Source: Bacillus subtilis (GTDB taxonomy: Bacteria; Pseudomonadota; Alphaproteobacteria; Rhizobiales; Rhizobiaceae). Taken from it: a stretch of 64,000 nucleotides of DNA. Shown in pieces: positions 1 through 8,167 of the stretch (position 1 is the stretch's first letter; each line of letters opens with the position of its first letter). Below the pieces are notes generated by a model. That model saw only the letters and a list, made by a program, of their open reading frames with translations, made no database searches and was not told the DNA's origin. Location: assembly GCA_021733665.1 (NCBI GenBank), contig JAHREI010000005.1, positions 62,001 to 126,000 of the forward strand. Reading direction: 5' to 3'. Made by a program: the position numbers and the translations under genes.

Positions 1-911
1 CCGAGATTGACCTGTTCCGGTGTCACCGGTGAAGCATCGGCATCCAGTTTCGCCAGCGCCAGTAGTTGCCGTACCAGACGTGTGGTGCGGTCAACGGAAA
101 GCAGAATTTGCTGCAAAGCACCTTCTTGTATCTCTCGATCGGTTGTGGCCAGCGCAATTTGTGCCTGTGTTTTCAGACCTGCGAGCGGTGTGCGCAATTC
201 ATGAGCGGCAAAAGCAGTCACCTCGCGCTCATGACGGCGGGCAGCCTCCACTTTAATAAACAACCCATTCAGAGAATCCGCAAGCGGTTTGACCTCAGAG
301 GGAATATTCTCTGCCTCTAACGGACGCATATCATCGGCATCTTTCTGGCGGACTTTATCGGCCAGCTCATGCAGCGGCCGCAATCCGCGACCAAGACTGA
401 TCCAGATCAGCAGGCCAAGCAAAGGCAGAATCAGAATAATCGGTGCAACCAGACCTTTTACCAGATCGCCGACAAGACGATCGCGCAAGGCCAGACGGTC
501 AGCGACAAGAATCCGCACACCTTTGGCGGGATCGACAATCGTATAGACACGCCATAATTCGCCCTGGACGATTTCATCGGAGAAACCGGTACTATTACCA
601 CTGACTTTAATATCAGGCGCACCGGTCGAACTGCCAACCAGTTCTCCGTCCAGTGACCAAATCTGGCACGATAAATAACGCTCATAATTACCGTGTTCAT
701 GGGGCAGGCTGATGGCCTTGGTGGTATTCATACCGGTGGAAGCATTGCCAAGCAGGGAATGCACCATGCGTGCGGCTTCCTGCAAGCGGGTATCCAGCAC
801 ATGTTCAAGCTGGTTGCGGCTGTTGAAGTAAGTCCAGGCAACAGCGCTTGCCCAGATAATACCAGTGGCGGCGACCAGAATAATAAACAGTCTTTTATGC
901 AGCGAAGTCAT
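1..911 (-). CDS. Sensor histidine kinase, C-terminus cut by the window edge
   Basis: About 303 residues are visible, read leftward off position 1. The N-terminus has a membrane segment (about residues 8-27), a periplasmic sensor region, a second membrane segment (about 153-175), a HAMP-like linker and a dimerisation/phosphoacceptor helix with the motif FAAHELRTPLAGLKTQ. The phospho-accepting His is about residue 237 (bases 201-203). The ATP-binding domain lies outside the window. The start ATG (909-911) overlaps the stop of the upstream response regulator as TAATG, so the pair is translationally coupled. The arrangement resembles QseC/TctE-type kinases. The signal is not known. The family and pairing are clear; the specific name is not. 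Confidence 0.9.
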   Translation of the reverse strand, partial: MTSLHKRLFIILVAATGIIWASAVAWTYFNSRNQLEHVLDTRLQEAARMVHSLLGNASTGMNTTKAISLPHEHGNYERYLSCQIWSLDGELVGSSTGAPDIKVSGNSTGFSDEIVQGELWRVYTIVDPAKGVRILVADRLALRDRLVGDLVKGLVAPIILILPLLGLLIWISLGRGLRPLHELADKVRQKDADDMRPLEAENIPSEVKPLADSLNGLFIKVEAARRHEREVTAFAAHELRTPLAGLKTQAQIALATTDREIQEGALQQILLSVDRTTRLVRQLLALAKLDADASPVTPEQVNL

Positions 912-1570
912 TATGTTACCCGCATCCGGTAGCCGAGCCCGCGCACGGTCTCAATGGCATCACGGCCGACTTTATTGCGCAGATTATGAATATGCACTTC
1001 AACAGTATTGCTCTCGACCTCTTCCTGCCAGCCATAGAGCCTATCTTCAATATCGCTCTTAGAGCGGATAATACCCGGCCGCTCCATTAAAGCGGAAAGT
1101 ACGGCAAATTCCCTGCGCGATAAAGGCACACGCTCGCCTTTGACCTTGGCACTGAGGCTTGACGGATCAAGTTCGACATCACCAGCAACCATAATGGCGC
1201 GCGCACGTCCCGTACCACGCCGTGCAATAGCCCTGACCCTTGCAGCCAGTTCATCGAGATCAAACGGCTTGCCCATATAATCATCGGCACCGCTGTCGAG
1301 ACCGGTAATGCGGTCGGAGGTTTCATCAAGCGCAGTCAGGAGAAGAACGGGTGTGGAATCTTTGTCAGTCCGCATTTTTTTGAGAACATCAAGACCGGAA
1401 CCATCTGGTAACATCAGATCAAGCACAATCGCGTCGAAAGTAGATGAAGCCAGCGCAGCCAGCGCATCGGCACAGGTTGAGACCTGATCAACAGTCGCAC
1501 CGGCCAAACCTAAGCCGACTTTAAGACCGTTGGACAGAACCGGATCATCTTCAACGACCAGAACGCGCAT
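911..1570 (-). CDS. OmpR-family response regulator
   Basis: This 219-residue protein has a receiver domain with acidic residues at 8-9, the phospho-accepting Asp51 in the context IVLDLMLPDG, and Lys101. It is followed by a winged-helix DNA-binding domain ending in the typical HIHNLRNKVG and VRGLGYRM motifs. It resembles QseB/PmrA/TctD regulators and should control transcription in response to the downstream kinase. A longer reading frame reaches 1633, but the ATG at 1568-1570 is preferred: it begins the canonical MRVLVVEDD and has GGAG six bases upstream. The gene diverges from dsbD, so regulation of dsbD is possible but not shown. Confidence 0.93.
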   Translation of the reverse strand: MRVLVVEDDPVLSNGLKVGLGLAGATVDQVSTCADALAALASSTFDAIVLDLMLPDGSGLDVLKKMRTDKDSTPVLLLTALDETSDRITGLDSGADDYMGKPFDLDELAARVRAIARRGTGRARAIMVAGDVELDPSSLSAKVKGERVPLSRREFAVLSALMERPGIIRSKSDIEDRLYGWQEEVESNTVEVHIHNLRNKVGRDAIETVRGLGYRMRVT

Positions 1571-1813
1571 AATATTCTCCTGAACCATCGACCATAGTTG
1601 CAGTTGCCTCAACAGGGAGATGGTTTTAACCATGACTGCGATATTACAGCAATCTTGTTGCTGTAGCGCTGTCAGATTTGACGTTTCTGCCTTAAGGCTG
1701 ACTTAAGGTCATAAGATAGTATGGACATTATCACAGATCACTGCCTATCTGATTGAACTGGCATGATCTTGCACTATTAAATCGCATGAAAATTATCAGA
1801 TCCGTAGGATAAT

Positions 1814-3739
1814 ATGATCCGGCATTATTCCCGACAGCTTTTCAGCCTGCTTTTTTTGAGTCTTGTATTAACGGCTGTTATTGCACCGCATTTCCCTGCT
1901 CAGGCGCAATCGGTACGCAGCGTGGACGAGGTGATGCAACTGACTGTTGCGCGCGATGAAAACTATGCGCTGCAATTGCAATGGAATATCGCACCTAAGA
2001 TTTATATGTATCGCGATAAAATCCAGCTCGAAAAGCCGGATGGTACGCTGGTGCCCGTGGATATTAATGAAGGTGTTGTCACAGACGATATGAATTTCGG
2101 CCGCACCGAGGTTCTGTATAATCATGCTTTTGCGCAAGTGCCGCAAAAAGACCTGCCGCAAGACGGAAAATTGCTGATCCGCTGGCAGGGCTGTGAAGAA
2201 GACAGTATCTGCTATCCGCCGGTTACCAAATCGCTTGATCTGCAAACTCTTGAAGTGACAAAAGTCGCTTTGGGTTTTGGCGGTCTGTCCCAGAGCAATG
2301 GGACAGCAGGCCAGTCGCTTGCAGAATTACCGACAATAAATTTGTCAGCGACGGAAGACGTTGCAACAGATAATAATACCGTCATCTCAACCAGTGCAGA
2401 ACCAGCTGAAACCGGTTTCTGGACTAGTCTCACAGATGCGAGTGCAGAAGATGTCAACGCATGGCTTGGCTCGAATTTTACGTTGATGCTTGCCGGTTTC
2501 TTTGGTTTTGGCCTGCTTTTAGCGCTCACACCTTGTGTATTTCCGATGATCCCGATCTTGTCAGGGATGCTGGCAAAATCCGGTGAAAAATTATCGTCCG
2601 GTCGTGGTTTCGTTTTATCGACGGCTTATGTGGTGGCAATGGCAGCTGCCTATGCCTTGCTCGGTTTCGCCGCTTCGTGGTCCGGTTATAATTTGCAGGC
2701 TGCATTGCAGACACCATATGCGCTGGGTTTTATGGCGCTTGTTTTCGTCGCGCTCGCTTTTTCAATGTTCGGTTATTATGAGCTGCAATTACCGCAGGGC
2801 TGGACAAATTTCTTCAGCAGCAAAACTGTAGGTAAAGGCGGGGCAATCAGTGGTGCGCTGGTGCTCGGTTTTGGTTCCGCGCTGATTGTCGGCCCTTGTG
2901 TAACACCGCCTCTTGCTGCGGCGCTGCTTTATGTTGCGCAAACCGGCGATGCCGTGCGCGGTGCTTCGGCTTTGTTCGCACTCGGTCTGGGTATGGGCGT
3001 ACCGCTGATCATTTTCGGTACTTTTGGTGCAAAATTCCTGCCGAAATCCGGCCCTTGGCTCAATACGATCAAGCAGATTTTCGGCGTCGTATTTCTCGGG
3101 CTTGCGCTTTATATGATCCTGCGTTTGCTGTCGGATGAAAATGCGATGCTGCTGTTGGCACTGACAGCTCTGGCATGCGGTGTATTCCTTGGTGTGTTTG
3201 ATCGTTTGAGCGCTAAAAGCACAGTTATGATGCGGTTGGAAAAAACCACTGGTATTGCCGCTTTAATTTACGGCACTTTGCTGATGGTCGGTTTTGCCGG
3301 CGGTTCGACTGATCCGTGGCAGCCGCTGGCATTTTTGCAGAGTAATGGAACACAGATCGCGCAGAGTGCGGTTGCACCATCAGTTAAAATTGTCAAAACC
3401 ACAGCTGAATATGATCAGGCACTGAGTGAAGCCGTAGCGACTGGCAAGCCAGTCATGGTGGATTTCACTGCGGATTGGTGCGTGACCTGTAAAAGCAATG
3501 ATAAGGTGATGAAACAGCCGGAATATGCGGCAAGGCTTGAGCATCTGACGCTGATCAAGGCGGATATCACCGAATATTCCGATGCAAACCGTGATCTGAT
3601 GCAGCGTTTTAATGTTGTCGGGCCGCCAACTCTGATGTTTTTGGAAGCTCAAACGGCAGCCGAGCAGAAACAAAATCGTATCATCGGAGAGCTGACACCG
3701 GATAAGCTGAATAACCGGTTACAGGCTCTCGGTCTCTGA
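1814..3739 (+). CDS. dsbD: Thiol:disulfide interchange protein DsbD
   Basis: This 641-residue inner-membrane protein passes reducing power from cytoplasmic thioredoxin to periplasmic proteins. All three DsbD modules are visible. A signal peptide is followed by the periplasmic alpha domain with Cys127 and Cys133 (GCEEDSICYPP). A multi-span membrane domain carries the redox Cys241 (LTPCVFPMIP) and Cys362 (GPCVTPPLAA). A C-terminal thioredoxin-like gamma domain has Cys556 and Cys559 (DWCVTCK). The length is normal for the family. AGGA lies just before the ATG. A DsbA-fold protein follows and is a plausible client. Confidence 0.96.
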   Translation: MIRHYSRQLFSLLFLSLVLTAVIAPHFPAQAQSVRSVDEVMQLTVARDENYALQLQWNIAPKIYMYRDKIQLEKPDGTLVPVDINEGVVTDDMNFGRTEVLYNHAFAQVPQKDLPQDGKLLIRWQGCEEDSICYPPVTKSLDLQTLEVTKVALGFGGLSQSNGTAGQSLAELPTINLSATEDVATDNNTVISTSAEPAETGFWTSLTDASAEDVNAWLGSNFTLMLAGFFGFGLLLALTPCVFPMIPILSGMLAKSGEKLSSGRGFVLSTAYVVAMAAAYALLGFAASWSGYNLQAALQTPYALGFMALVFVALAFSMFGYYELQLPQGWTNFFSSKTVGKGGAISGALVLGFGSALIVGPCVTPPLAAALLYVAQTGDAVRGASALFALGLGMGVPLIIFGTFGAKFLPKSGPWLNTIKQIFGVVFLGLALYMILRLLSDENAMLLLALTALACGVFLGVFDRLSAKSTVMMRLEKTTGIAALIYGTLLMVGFAGGSTDPWQPLAFLQSNGTQIAQSAVAPSVKIVKTTAEYDQALSEAVATGKPVMVDFTADWCVTCKSNDKVMKQPEYAARLEHLTLIKADITEYSDANRDLMQRFNVVGPPTLMFLEAQTAAEQKQNRIIGELTPDKLNNRLQALGL

Positions 3740-3753
3740 TCGTTCATCAATAC

Positions 3754-3788
3754 ACATCCTGAAAAGCACGCAATGCTTTTCAGGATGT
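3754..3788. terminator. 15-bp perfect inverted repeat after dsbD
   Basis: The arms 3754-3768 and 3774-3788 are perfect reverse complements around a 5-base loop (CGCAA). There is no long T run, so this may be a weak terminator or an mRNA-stabilising hairpin between dsbD and the DsbA-like gene. Confidence 0.6.
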
Positions 3789-3876
3789 TCACTATATTAA
3801 TTAAGCAGAGCATTTCTCACGGTCGTTTTAAACCGGAAATGGTCTGGATCGACAGATTGCATTACAGGAGAACCTC

Positions 3877-4509
3877 ATGCAACGCCGCCAGTTTCTTCAA
3901 TTCTCATCCGGTATCGCGTTGAGTGCTTCTTTTTTGCTCGCTGGTCAGCAGGCTGCTTTGGCACAGGAGGTTGATGTCAACGGCATTCTCTACGATCCGG
4001 AAGCGCCGGTGGGCGGTAATCCGAAAGGCGATCTGACGATTGTGGTTTTTACGGATTATAATTGTATTTATTGCAAGAAATCCGGTGTTGATCTCGCAAA
4101 GGTCGTCAAAGAGGATGGCAACATTCGTCTGGTCTATAAAGAATGGCCGATCCTGACTGAATCCTCAGTTTATGGCTCGCAGTTGGCTCTGGCCGCCCAT
4201 TTTCAGGGTAAATATGAGCTGGTTCATAAAGCGCTGATGTCAATTCCGGGTGGTAAAGTCTCGAAAAAGGCTATGCTCGATGCGGTGAAAGCCTCCGGTA
4301 TTGATATGCAGCGTTTGCAGGCTGATCTGAATAAAAATAACGGTAAAATTACTTCGCAGTTGCAGCGGGTTATGTCTCAGGCTGAGTCAATCGGCGTTGA
4401 GGGCACACCAACTCATCTGATTGGCCCGTTCCGTGCTATGGCGCTGGATTATGCCGGTTTTAAAATGGCTGTTGCTGATGCCCGTGCGCGTGAAAAAGCG
4501 ACCAAATAA
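3877..4509 (+). CDS. Exported DsbA-family thiol oxidoreductase
   Basis: This 210-residue protein begins with MQRRQFLQF, a twin-arginine-like signal peptide with a hydrophobic core and an AxA-type cleavage region near residue 30, so it should be periplasmic. The mature part is a thioredoxin_4/DsbA fold with the redox motif CIYC (Cys63, Cys66) after FTDYN and a late cis-Pro region (EGTPTHLI). AGGAGA precedes the ATG. It could be a disulfide oxidase or an isomerase/reductase; proximity to dsbD favours a role kept reduced by DsbD, similar to ScsC or DsbG. That role is an inference. The export route and fold are well supported. Confidence 0.9.
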   Translation: MQRRQFLQFSSGIALSASFLLAGQQAALAQEVDVNGILYDPEAPVGGNPKGDLTIVVFTDYNCIYCKKSGVDLAKVVKEDGNIRLVYKEWPILTESSVYGSQLALAAHFQGKYELVHKALMSIPGGKVSKKAMLDAVKASGIDMQRLQADLNKNNGKITSQLQRVMSQAESIGVEGTPTHLIGPFRAMALDYAGFKMAVADARAREKATK

Positions 4510-4632
4510 CAAGACAGAGCGGTTTGTCTGATGTTTACCGGCTGTATCGGGCTGCTGAATCCGGACGGATTGACCTTTATACTCGCATTTTGAACGGCGA
4601 CTAAAGTGGTTGCCCTTTAACCGGAGCATGAA

Positions 4633-5067
4633 ATGAATGACCCGCTGACACTGAATCGCTATCAGATAATTGAGCAGCGGGTCGTTTATCATAATAACGG
4701 AGCTTCGGTGCAGGCCTCTCCGGTCGAGACAAAAGTCTATATGGCGGCTTTGCTCACCTCTCTGACCAATCATGTGAATGCTTTATGTGCCGGATCTGCT
4801 GAAAAACCGGCTTTTACCATTCATGTTGTCTGCCATGGTGCAGGGCTAGATTTGTTTAGCATTGTGCAGAGAGATGATGCTCTCAAACAGCGCTTTGACG
4901 ATTTATGTGTGCAGGGAGTGCGCTTTCTGGCCTGCGCTAATACGCTTCGCGGACGTAATCTGAAACCTGCAGATCTTTATGGCGTGACTGATCAGGATGT
5001 GGTGCCGAGTGGTGTTGCAGAGCTTGGCTATCTGCAAATGCAGGGTTTTGCCTATATTCATCTGTGA
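4633..5067 (+). CDS. DsrE/DsrF-like family protein
   Basis: This 144-residue soluble protein has the DsrE-like pattern: a central VVCHGAGLD motif, then GVRFLACANTLRGRNL, and a C-terminal VPSGVAELGYLQMQGFAYI. Such proteins are small sulfur-relay or thiol-related proteins, but their individual function is usually unknown. The Cys in FLACANTL is a candidate active thiol. A GGAG lies six bases before the ATG. It follows two periplasmic thiol-redox genes in the same direction, 123 bases downstream, which may reflect a shared sulfur-redox theme. No function beyond the family is assigned. Confidence 0.8.
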   Translation: MNDPLTLNRYQIIEQRVVYHNNGASVQASPVETKVYMAALLTSLTNHVNALCAGSAEKPAFTIHVVCHGAGLDLFSIVQRDDALKQRFDDLCVQGVRFLACANTLRGRNLKPADLYGVTDQDVVPSGVAELGYLQMQGFAYIHL

Positions 5068-5109
5068 TGAACCGGTCGCCGCAGACATTTCGATCTTTAT
5101 TCAAGGCAC

Positions 5110-5232
5110 AAAAAGTAAACGCCCGACGCTGGGAGGAGCATCGGGCGTTACAATGAATGACCGGTTGGGAGGAGGGAGACCGGTCTTCGATCAAACCTGA
5201 GTTGGGAGGAGGAGGGAGGCTCAGGTTTGATA
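5110..5232 (-). ncRNA. Three tandem CcsR/cuckoo-type hairpin RNAs
   Basis: Three consecutive hairpins have unrelated stems but the same loop. Arms 5191-5201/5220-5230, 5159-5165/5179-5185 and 5118-5126/5141-5149 are perfect complements. On the minus strand the first two loops contain CCTCCTCCC and the third TCCTCCC, i.e. anti-Shine-Dalgarno sequence. They begin 16 bases after the stop of the DUF1127 gene. The last stem is followed on the minus strand by TTTACTTTTT, which can end transcription. In Rhodobacter, CcsR RNAs with this loop lie directly behind a DUF1127 gene and are processed from the same transcript. The match in loop, order and position makes the identification strong. Confidence 0.87.
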
Positions 5233-5246
5233 TCTCGGGAATTCTA

Positions 5247-5393
5247 TTAGCGCTGAGCTGCCTTGCGAGCTACGAACGGAATTTCTGCAGGCAGGATGCC
5301 GAGATCGTTCAGTTCGCGGGTTGAGAGGCGGTTCAGTTCGTTTACTGTGCTGCGATAACGGCGCCAGTTGTTGTAAGAGCGGATCAGGTTCAT
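5247..5393 (-). CDS. DUF1127 (YjiS-like) small protein
   Basis: This is a 48-residue basic protein, found by reading the minus strand. It starts MNLIRSYNNWRRYR and contains the family signature NELNRLSTRELNDLGI. DUF1127 proteins of alphaproteobacteria are small, arginine-rich and often stress-induced; several affect RNA turnover or phosphate and carbon metabolism. GGTGAG precedes the ATG. It is the first gene of a transcript that continues into three CCUCCUCCC hairpins, the arrangement known for stress-induced DUF1127-CcsR loci. No clear heat-shock-type promoter could be assigned by eye. Confidence 0.88.
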   Translation of the reverse strand: MNLIRSYNNWRRYRSTVNELNRLSTRELNDLGILPAEIPFVARKAAQR

Positions 5394-6037
5394 GTTTCTC
5401 ACCTAGAAAATTTTATGTCGTTGTTTGTTGAGTTGTATATAGCTCTATTGATCCGAAATGAGCAGAGACAAATTTGCATAGCTGCGTTGCTTATTCATAC
5501 GTGTAAAAGAAGGCCGTCAGGCATCAAATTGTCATAATCATCGTTTTAAGTAGAAAACTTGCCCAAAAAGCTCTGTATGCAGCCCTGAAGCGGTCACAAT
5601 TGCCTTCAATTTGTTATGATATCTGCAATTTACGCAAAATATGCGTTGAGCTATGCAATCTTTCTCAGAGACCGCCCCGTTTTAGCTGCGGATTTTGCAT
5701 GAAGTGCAATTGTTCGCGATGAAACGCTTGGAGCTATGCGTAATCGTTGTTGAAACGCTCAGAGAGTTTCAGTTTGTTTTTGAAATATTGGAAAATGCAG
5801 GACTATAGCATGTCTCGGTCAGGTCGGATCAACTTGATTTCGGGATAATGAGACAAGCTAAAAAATCCAGAGTGAGCACTGCGATCTTACATGAATGTAA
5901 AACGTGCTGGCTAAACTGTCGGGCAGAATACGTCATATATCTGCGCTTTATAAATAGGTACAATATATCTGTATAAATCAGCCGCTCAGACTCATGATTA
6001 AGTAACTGAGCGGCTGAGAAATCGTGTCAGAAATGAA
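5394..6037. other. AT-rich intergenic region between DUF1127 gene and mucR
   Basis: This 644-base stretch has no convincing gene on either strand. It holds the promoter side of the DUF1127 gene, two copies of a 9-mer GAGCTATGC (5648-5656, 5731-5739) and the terminator-like hairpin of mucR at its right end. Nothing else was recognised. Confidence 0.6.
5978..6017 (-). terminator. Terminator hairpin of mucR
   Basis: The arms 5978-5989 and 6006-6017 are perfect complements (core CAGCCGCTCAG), located 20 bases after the mucR stop. On the minus strand the stem is followed by a short T-rich stretch (TTTATAC). Confidence 0.7.
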
Positions 6038-6463
6038 TTAGGATGCTTTGGTGCCCGGTTTACGGCCAAGACCGATGGTTTTGGCAAGCGCTGATCGTGT
6101 TGCGGCATATTCAGGAGCAACCATCGGGTAATCTGCAGGCAGATTCCATTTCTCACGATATTGCTCAGGTGTAAGCTCATGTGAAGACATGATGTGACGC
6201 TTCAGCGACTTATATTTGGAGCCGCATTCAAGGCAAGTAATCTCATGATCTGCGACCGACTTTTTAACCGGTACAGCAGGAGCTTTCTTTTCTTCAACAA
6301 TTTCAACAGCTTTGAACTGGCTAGGCGTCAAATTTTGCAGGGACTGATAGACGTCACCAATCAAAGTCGGGATATCCCCGGCTGAGATTGAGTTGTTTGC
6401 AACATAGGCGCAGACAACATCGGCGGTCAGTGATTTTAGATCGAAAGAGCCATCGTGAGCCAT
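6038..6463 (-). CDS. mucR: MucR/Ros-family zinc-finger transcription regulator
   Basis: This 141-residue protein has the Ros/MucR zinc finger with Cys77, Cys80, His90 and His95 (CLECGSKYKSLKRH, then SSH), followed by the family sequence ELTPEQYREKWNLPADYPMV and the C-terminal LAKTIGLGR. MucR proteins of Rhizobiales and Brucella bind AT-rich DNA and repress many genes, including exopolysaccharide and virulence genes and usually their own. The long AT-rich region upstream (6464-7361) fits such autoregulation, which is an inference. The length matches the family. Confidence 0.93.
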   Translation of the reverse strand: MAHDGSFDLKSLTADVVCAYVANNSISAGDIPTLIGDVYQSLQNLTPSQFKAVEIVEEKKAPAVPVKKSVADHEITCLECGSKYKSLKRHIMSSHELTPEQYREKWNLPADYPMVAPEYAATRSALAKTIGLGRKPGTKAS

Positions 6464-7361
6464 CGAGTGAACCTTAATTAGTCATGTATCATGTTTAGAA
6501 AAGGTCTTATGTGTTATATGGCTGGATATAGCAAGCCGTCGAAATGAGCGTTTAATAGCTTCATAATGTCAATTTACTTCGGCAATATGCTTAATTTAAG
6601 TAATTTTTTTTCACTAAGTGCTGTTTTTTGAGAAATTTATTGATAACATTCAATATGTTATGAGAAGTATAGATAAACCTTTGAACACCCTGTTCAGGGA
6701 TAATATTTATTTTAAAAATCACGCAGTTTATTCGGTTTTGAATAAGTAGCGCATAAACTTTATTTAACTGACTGTAAAAACTTCAATTTTTGCAATTGAC
6801 CATGTCTATGGCAAGTTGACTGGTTTTTGAAACATACACAGTGCTGTGATGTGAAGGATATAAAGTCAGCTATTTTCCTCTCACACATTACATGAATATC
6901 TGCTCAAGCAGTAATTCGGTATGACAAACTGAACAATCCCCTTAAATACGGGGGAGAATCAATCATTATTATAATAACGTATTAAATTATATATATTCAA
7001 TGTTTTATTATTTTATTTCGGGGTTTTAGTGGCGAGTACATGATTTTTCATGGGATAATAGACTGTAAGGGAACAATTTCATCGCATTGAGCATTTGAGG
7101 CGGACAGCGTATTTCTGACTTGTTTTGGATCATAAATATGGCATTCTGAAACTGATATATAATAAAATTCCGGTAGCCTATTGTCAGACTGATTTCTATG
7201 TTTCATAGAAGTCAGTCACTTTTTCACTGCCAGATTAAATTCGTCGTTTCTTCCGTTTGGGATGATGATTTTACGATGGCTTGTATCCGATAATAACAAA
7301 TTTATATTTTTGCGTTTCCTTCATCATAAGGCAAATTATAAAAAATGCGGGAGCAATATTC
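6464..7361. other. Long AT-rich region between mucR and a GntR gene
   Basis: About 900 bases have no gene that could be supported. The stretch is very AT-rich with many A/T runs, suitable for MucR binding upstream of its own gene. It also carries a hairpin followed by a T run near the right end (see 7187-7222). A longer frame of the GntR gene starts at 7281 but has no ribosome-binding site. Confidence 0.6.
7187..7222 (+). terminator. Hairpin with T run, terminator-like, upstream of GntR gene
   Basis: The arms 7187-7200 and 7204-7217 form 14 pairs with one G-U wobble and a TTT loop, followed by ACTTTTT on the plus strand. No coding gene precedes it on that strand, so it could end an unrecognised small RNA, or be an operator palindrome. 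Confidence 0.5.
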
Positions 7362-8105
7362 GTGAGCACTAAAGCACGCACGAAGTCTGAAGATGCCTAT
7401 AACAGTTTACGGCGGGATATTCTGGAAGCCCGTTTAGCACCTTCTACACCGCTTAAATTGCATAAAATTCAGGAAATGTACGGGTTAGGCTGGACACCGC
7501 TACGCGAAGCACTTTCGCAGCTTGAAGCAGAGCATCTGGTTATTTCAATACCGAACAAGGGTTATGTTGTTACTCCGATTTCATTAGCTGAACTTGAAGA
7601 TCTGACGAAAACAAAAAAGATCCTTGAATTACCATTGTTGCGGGAAGCTATGGAATTTGGAGATACAAGCTGGGAAGCAGGAATTGTTGCTGCACATTAT
7701 CGTTTGTCAAAAGAGGCCAGCCCGCTTGATGGTCATATTGATATTGAAAACTATATCGGCTGGGCGCAGGCTCATAATGAGTTCCATAGTGCACTCCTCT
7801 CAGCCAGTAAGTCTGCCTGGCAGCAGCGGTTTCATTTGCAGGTAACTGATCATATGCGCCGTCATGGGCGGGTCTTGTGCGCATCCTTATCTCATACACA
7901 GCCTGAAAATTATTTGTTGGCTGTAGAAGCTTCTCCTGCATTACGCGAAGCTTATTGTCTTGAGACGCATACGGCGCTGATGGATGCCGTACTTAATCGG
8001 GAGGTTGAAAAAGCTTGCGAGATGACAGCGCGTCAGATTGAGCTGATAATATTATCTTATAATGAGTTGAGAGCAGCAGGAATGACCGAGATCATTCCAG
8101 ATTAA
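7362..8105 (+). CDS. GntR-family (FCD) transcription regulator, CsiR-like
   Basis: This 247-residue protein has an N-terminal winged helix (about residues 10-75, with the LGWTPLREALSQLEAE signature) and an all-helical FCD ligand-binding domain. The sequence resembles CsiR/GlaR-type regulators. The GTG at 7362-7364 is chosen as start because GGGAG lies eight bases upstream; an in-frame ATG at 7281 has no such site and would add an atypical N-terminus. It converges on the phenylacetate operon and ends at a bidirectional terminator. Its ligand is unknown and its position beside the paa genes may be incidental. Confidence 0.88.
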   Translation: MSTKARTKSEDAYNSLRRDILEARLAPSTPLKLHKIQEMYGLGWTPLREALSQLEAEHLVISIPNKGYVVTPISLAELEDLTKTKKILELPLLREAMEFGDTSWEAGIVAAHYRLSKEASPLDGHIDIENYIGWAQAHNEFHSALLSASKSAWQQRFHLQVTDHMRRHGRVLCASLSHTQPENYLLAVEASPALREAYCLETHTALMDAVLNREVEKACEMTARQIELIILSYNELRAAGMTEIIPD

Positions 8106-8137
8106 GATGCTGCGCAAAAGCGCATAGCTTTATTTGA

Positions 8138-8160
8138 AGCGCCCCGATAAACGGGGCGCT
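8138..8160. terminator. Bidirectional terminator between GntR gene and fadJ-like gene
   Basis: A 9-bp GC-rich perfect stem (AGCGCCCCG / CGGGGCGCT, 8138-8146 and 8152-8160) with a 5-base loop sits between two convergent genes. Short T-rich sequence follows on both strands. Confidence 0.8.
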
Positions 8161-8167
8161 TGTTGTC

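Noticed and set aside
458-700. 80-codon minus-strand frame inside the histidine kinase gene
   Set aside because: It is a different frame of the kinase gene, which itself reads continuously from 911 to the window edge with HAMP and His-box motifs.
5110-5232. Possible short CRISPR-like repeat array
   Set aside because: The repeated unit is only the loop; the stems differ and each forms its own hairpin, so this fits tandem RNA hairpins rather than repeats with spacers.
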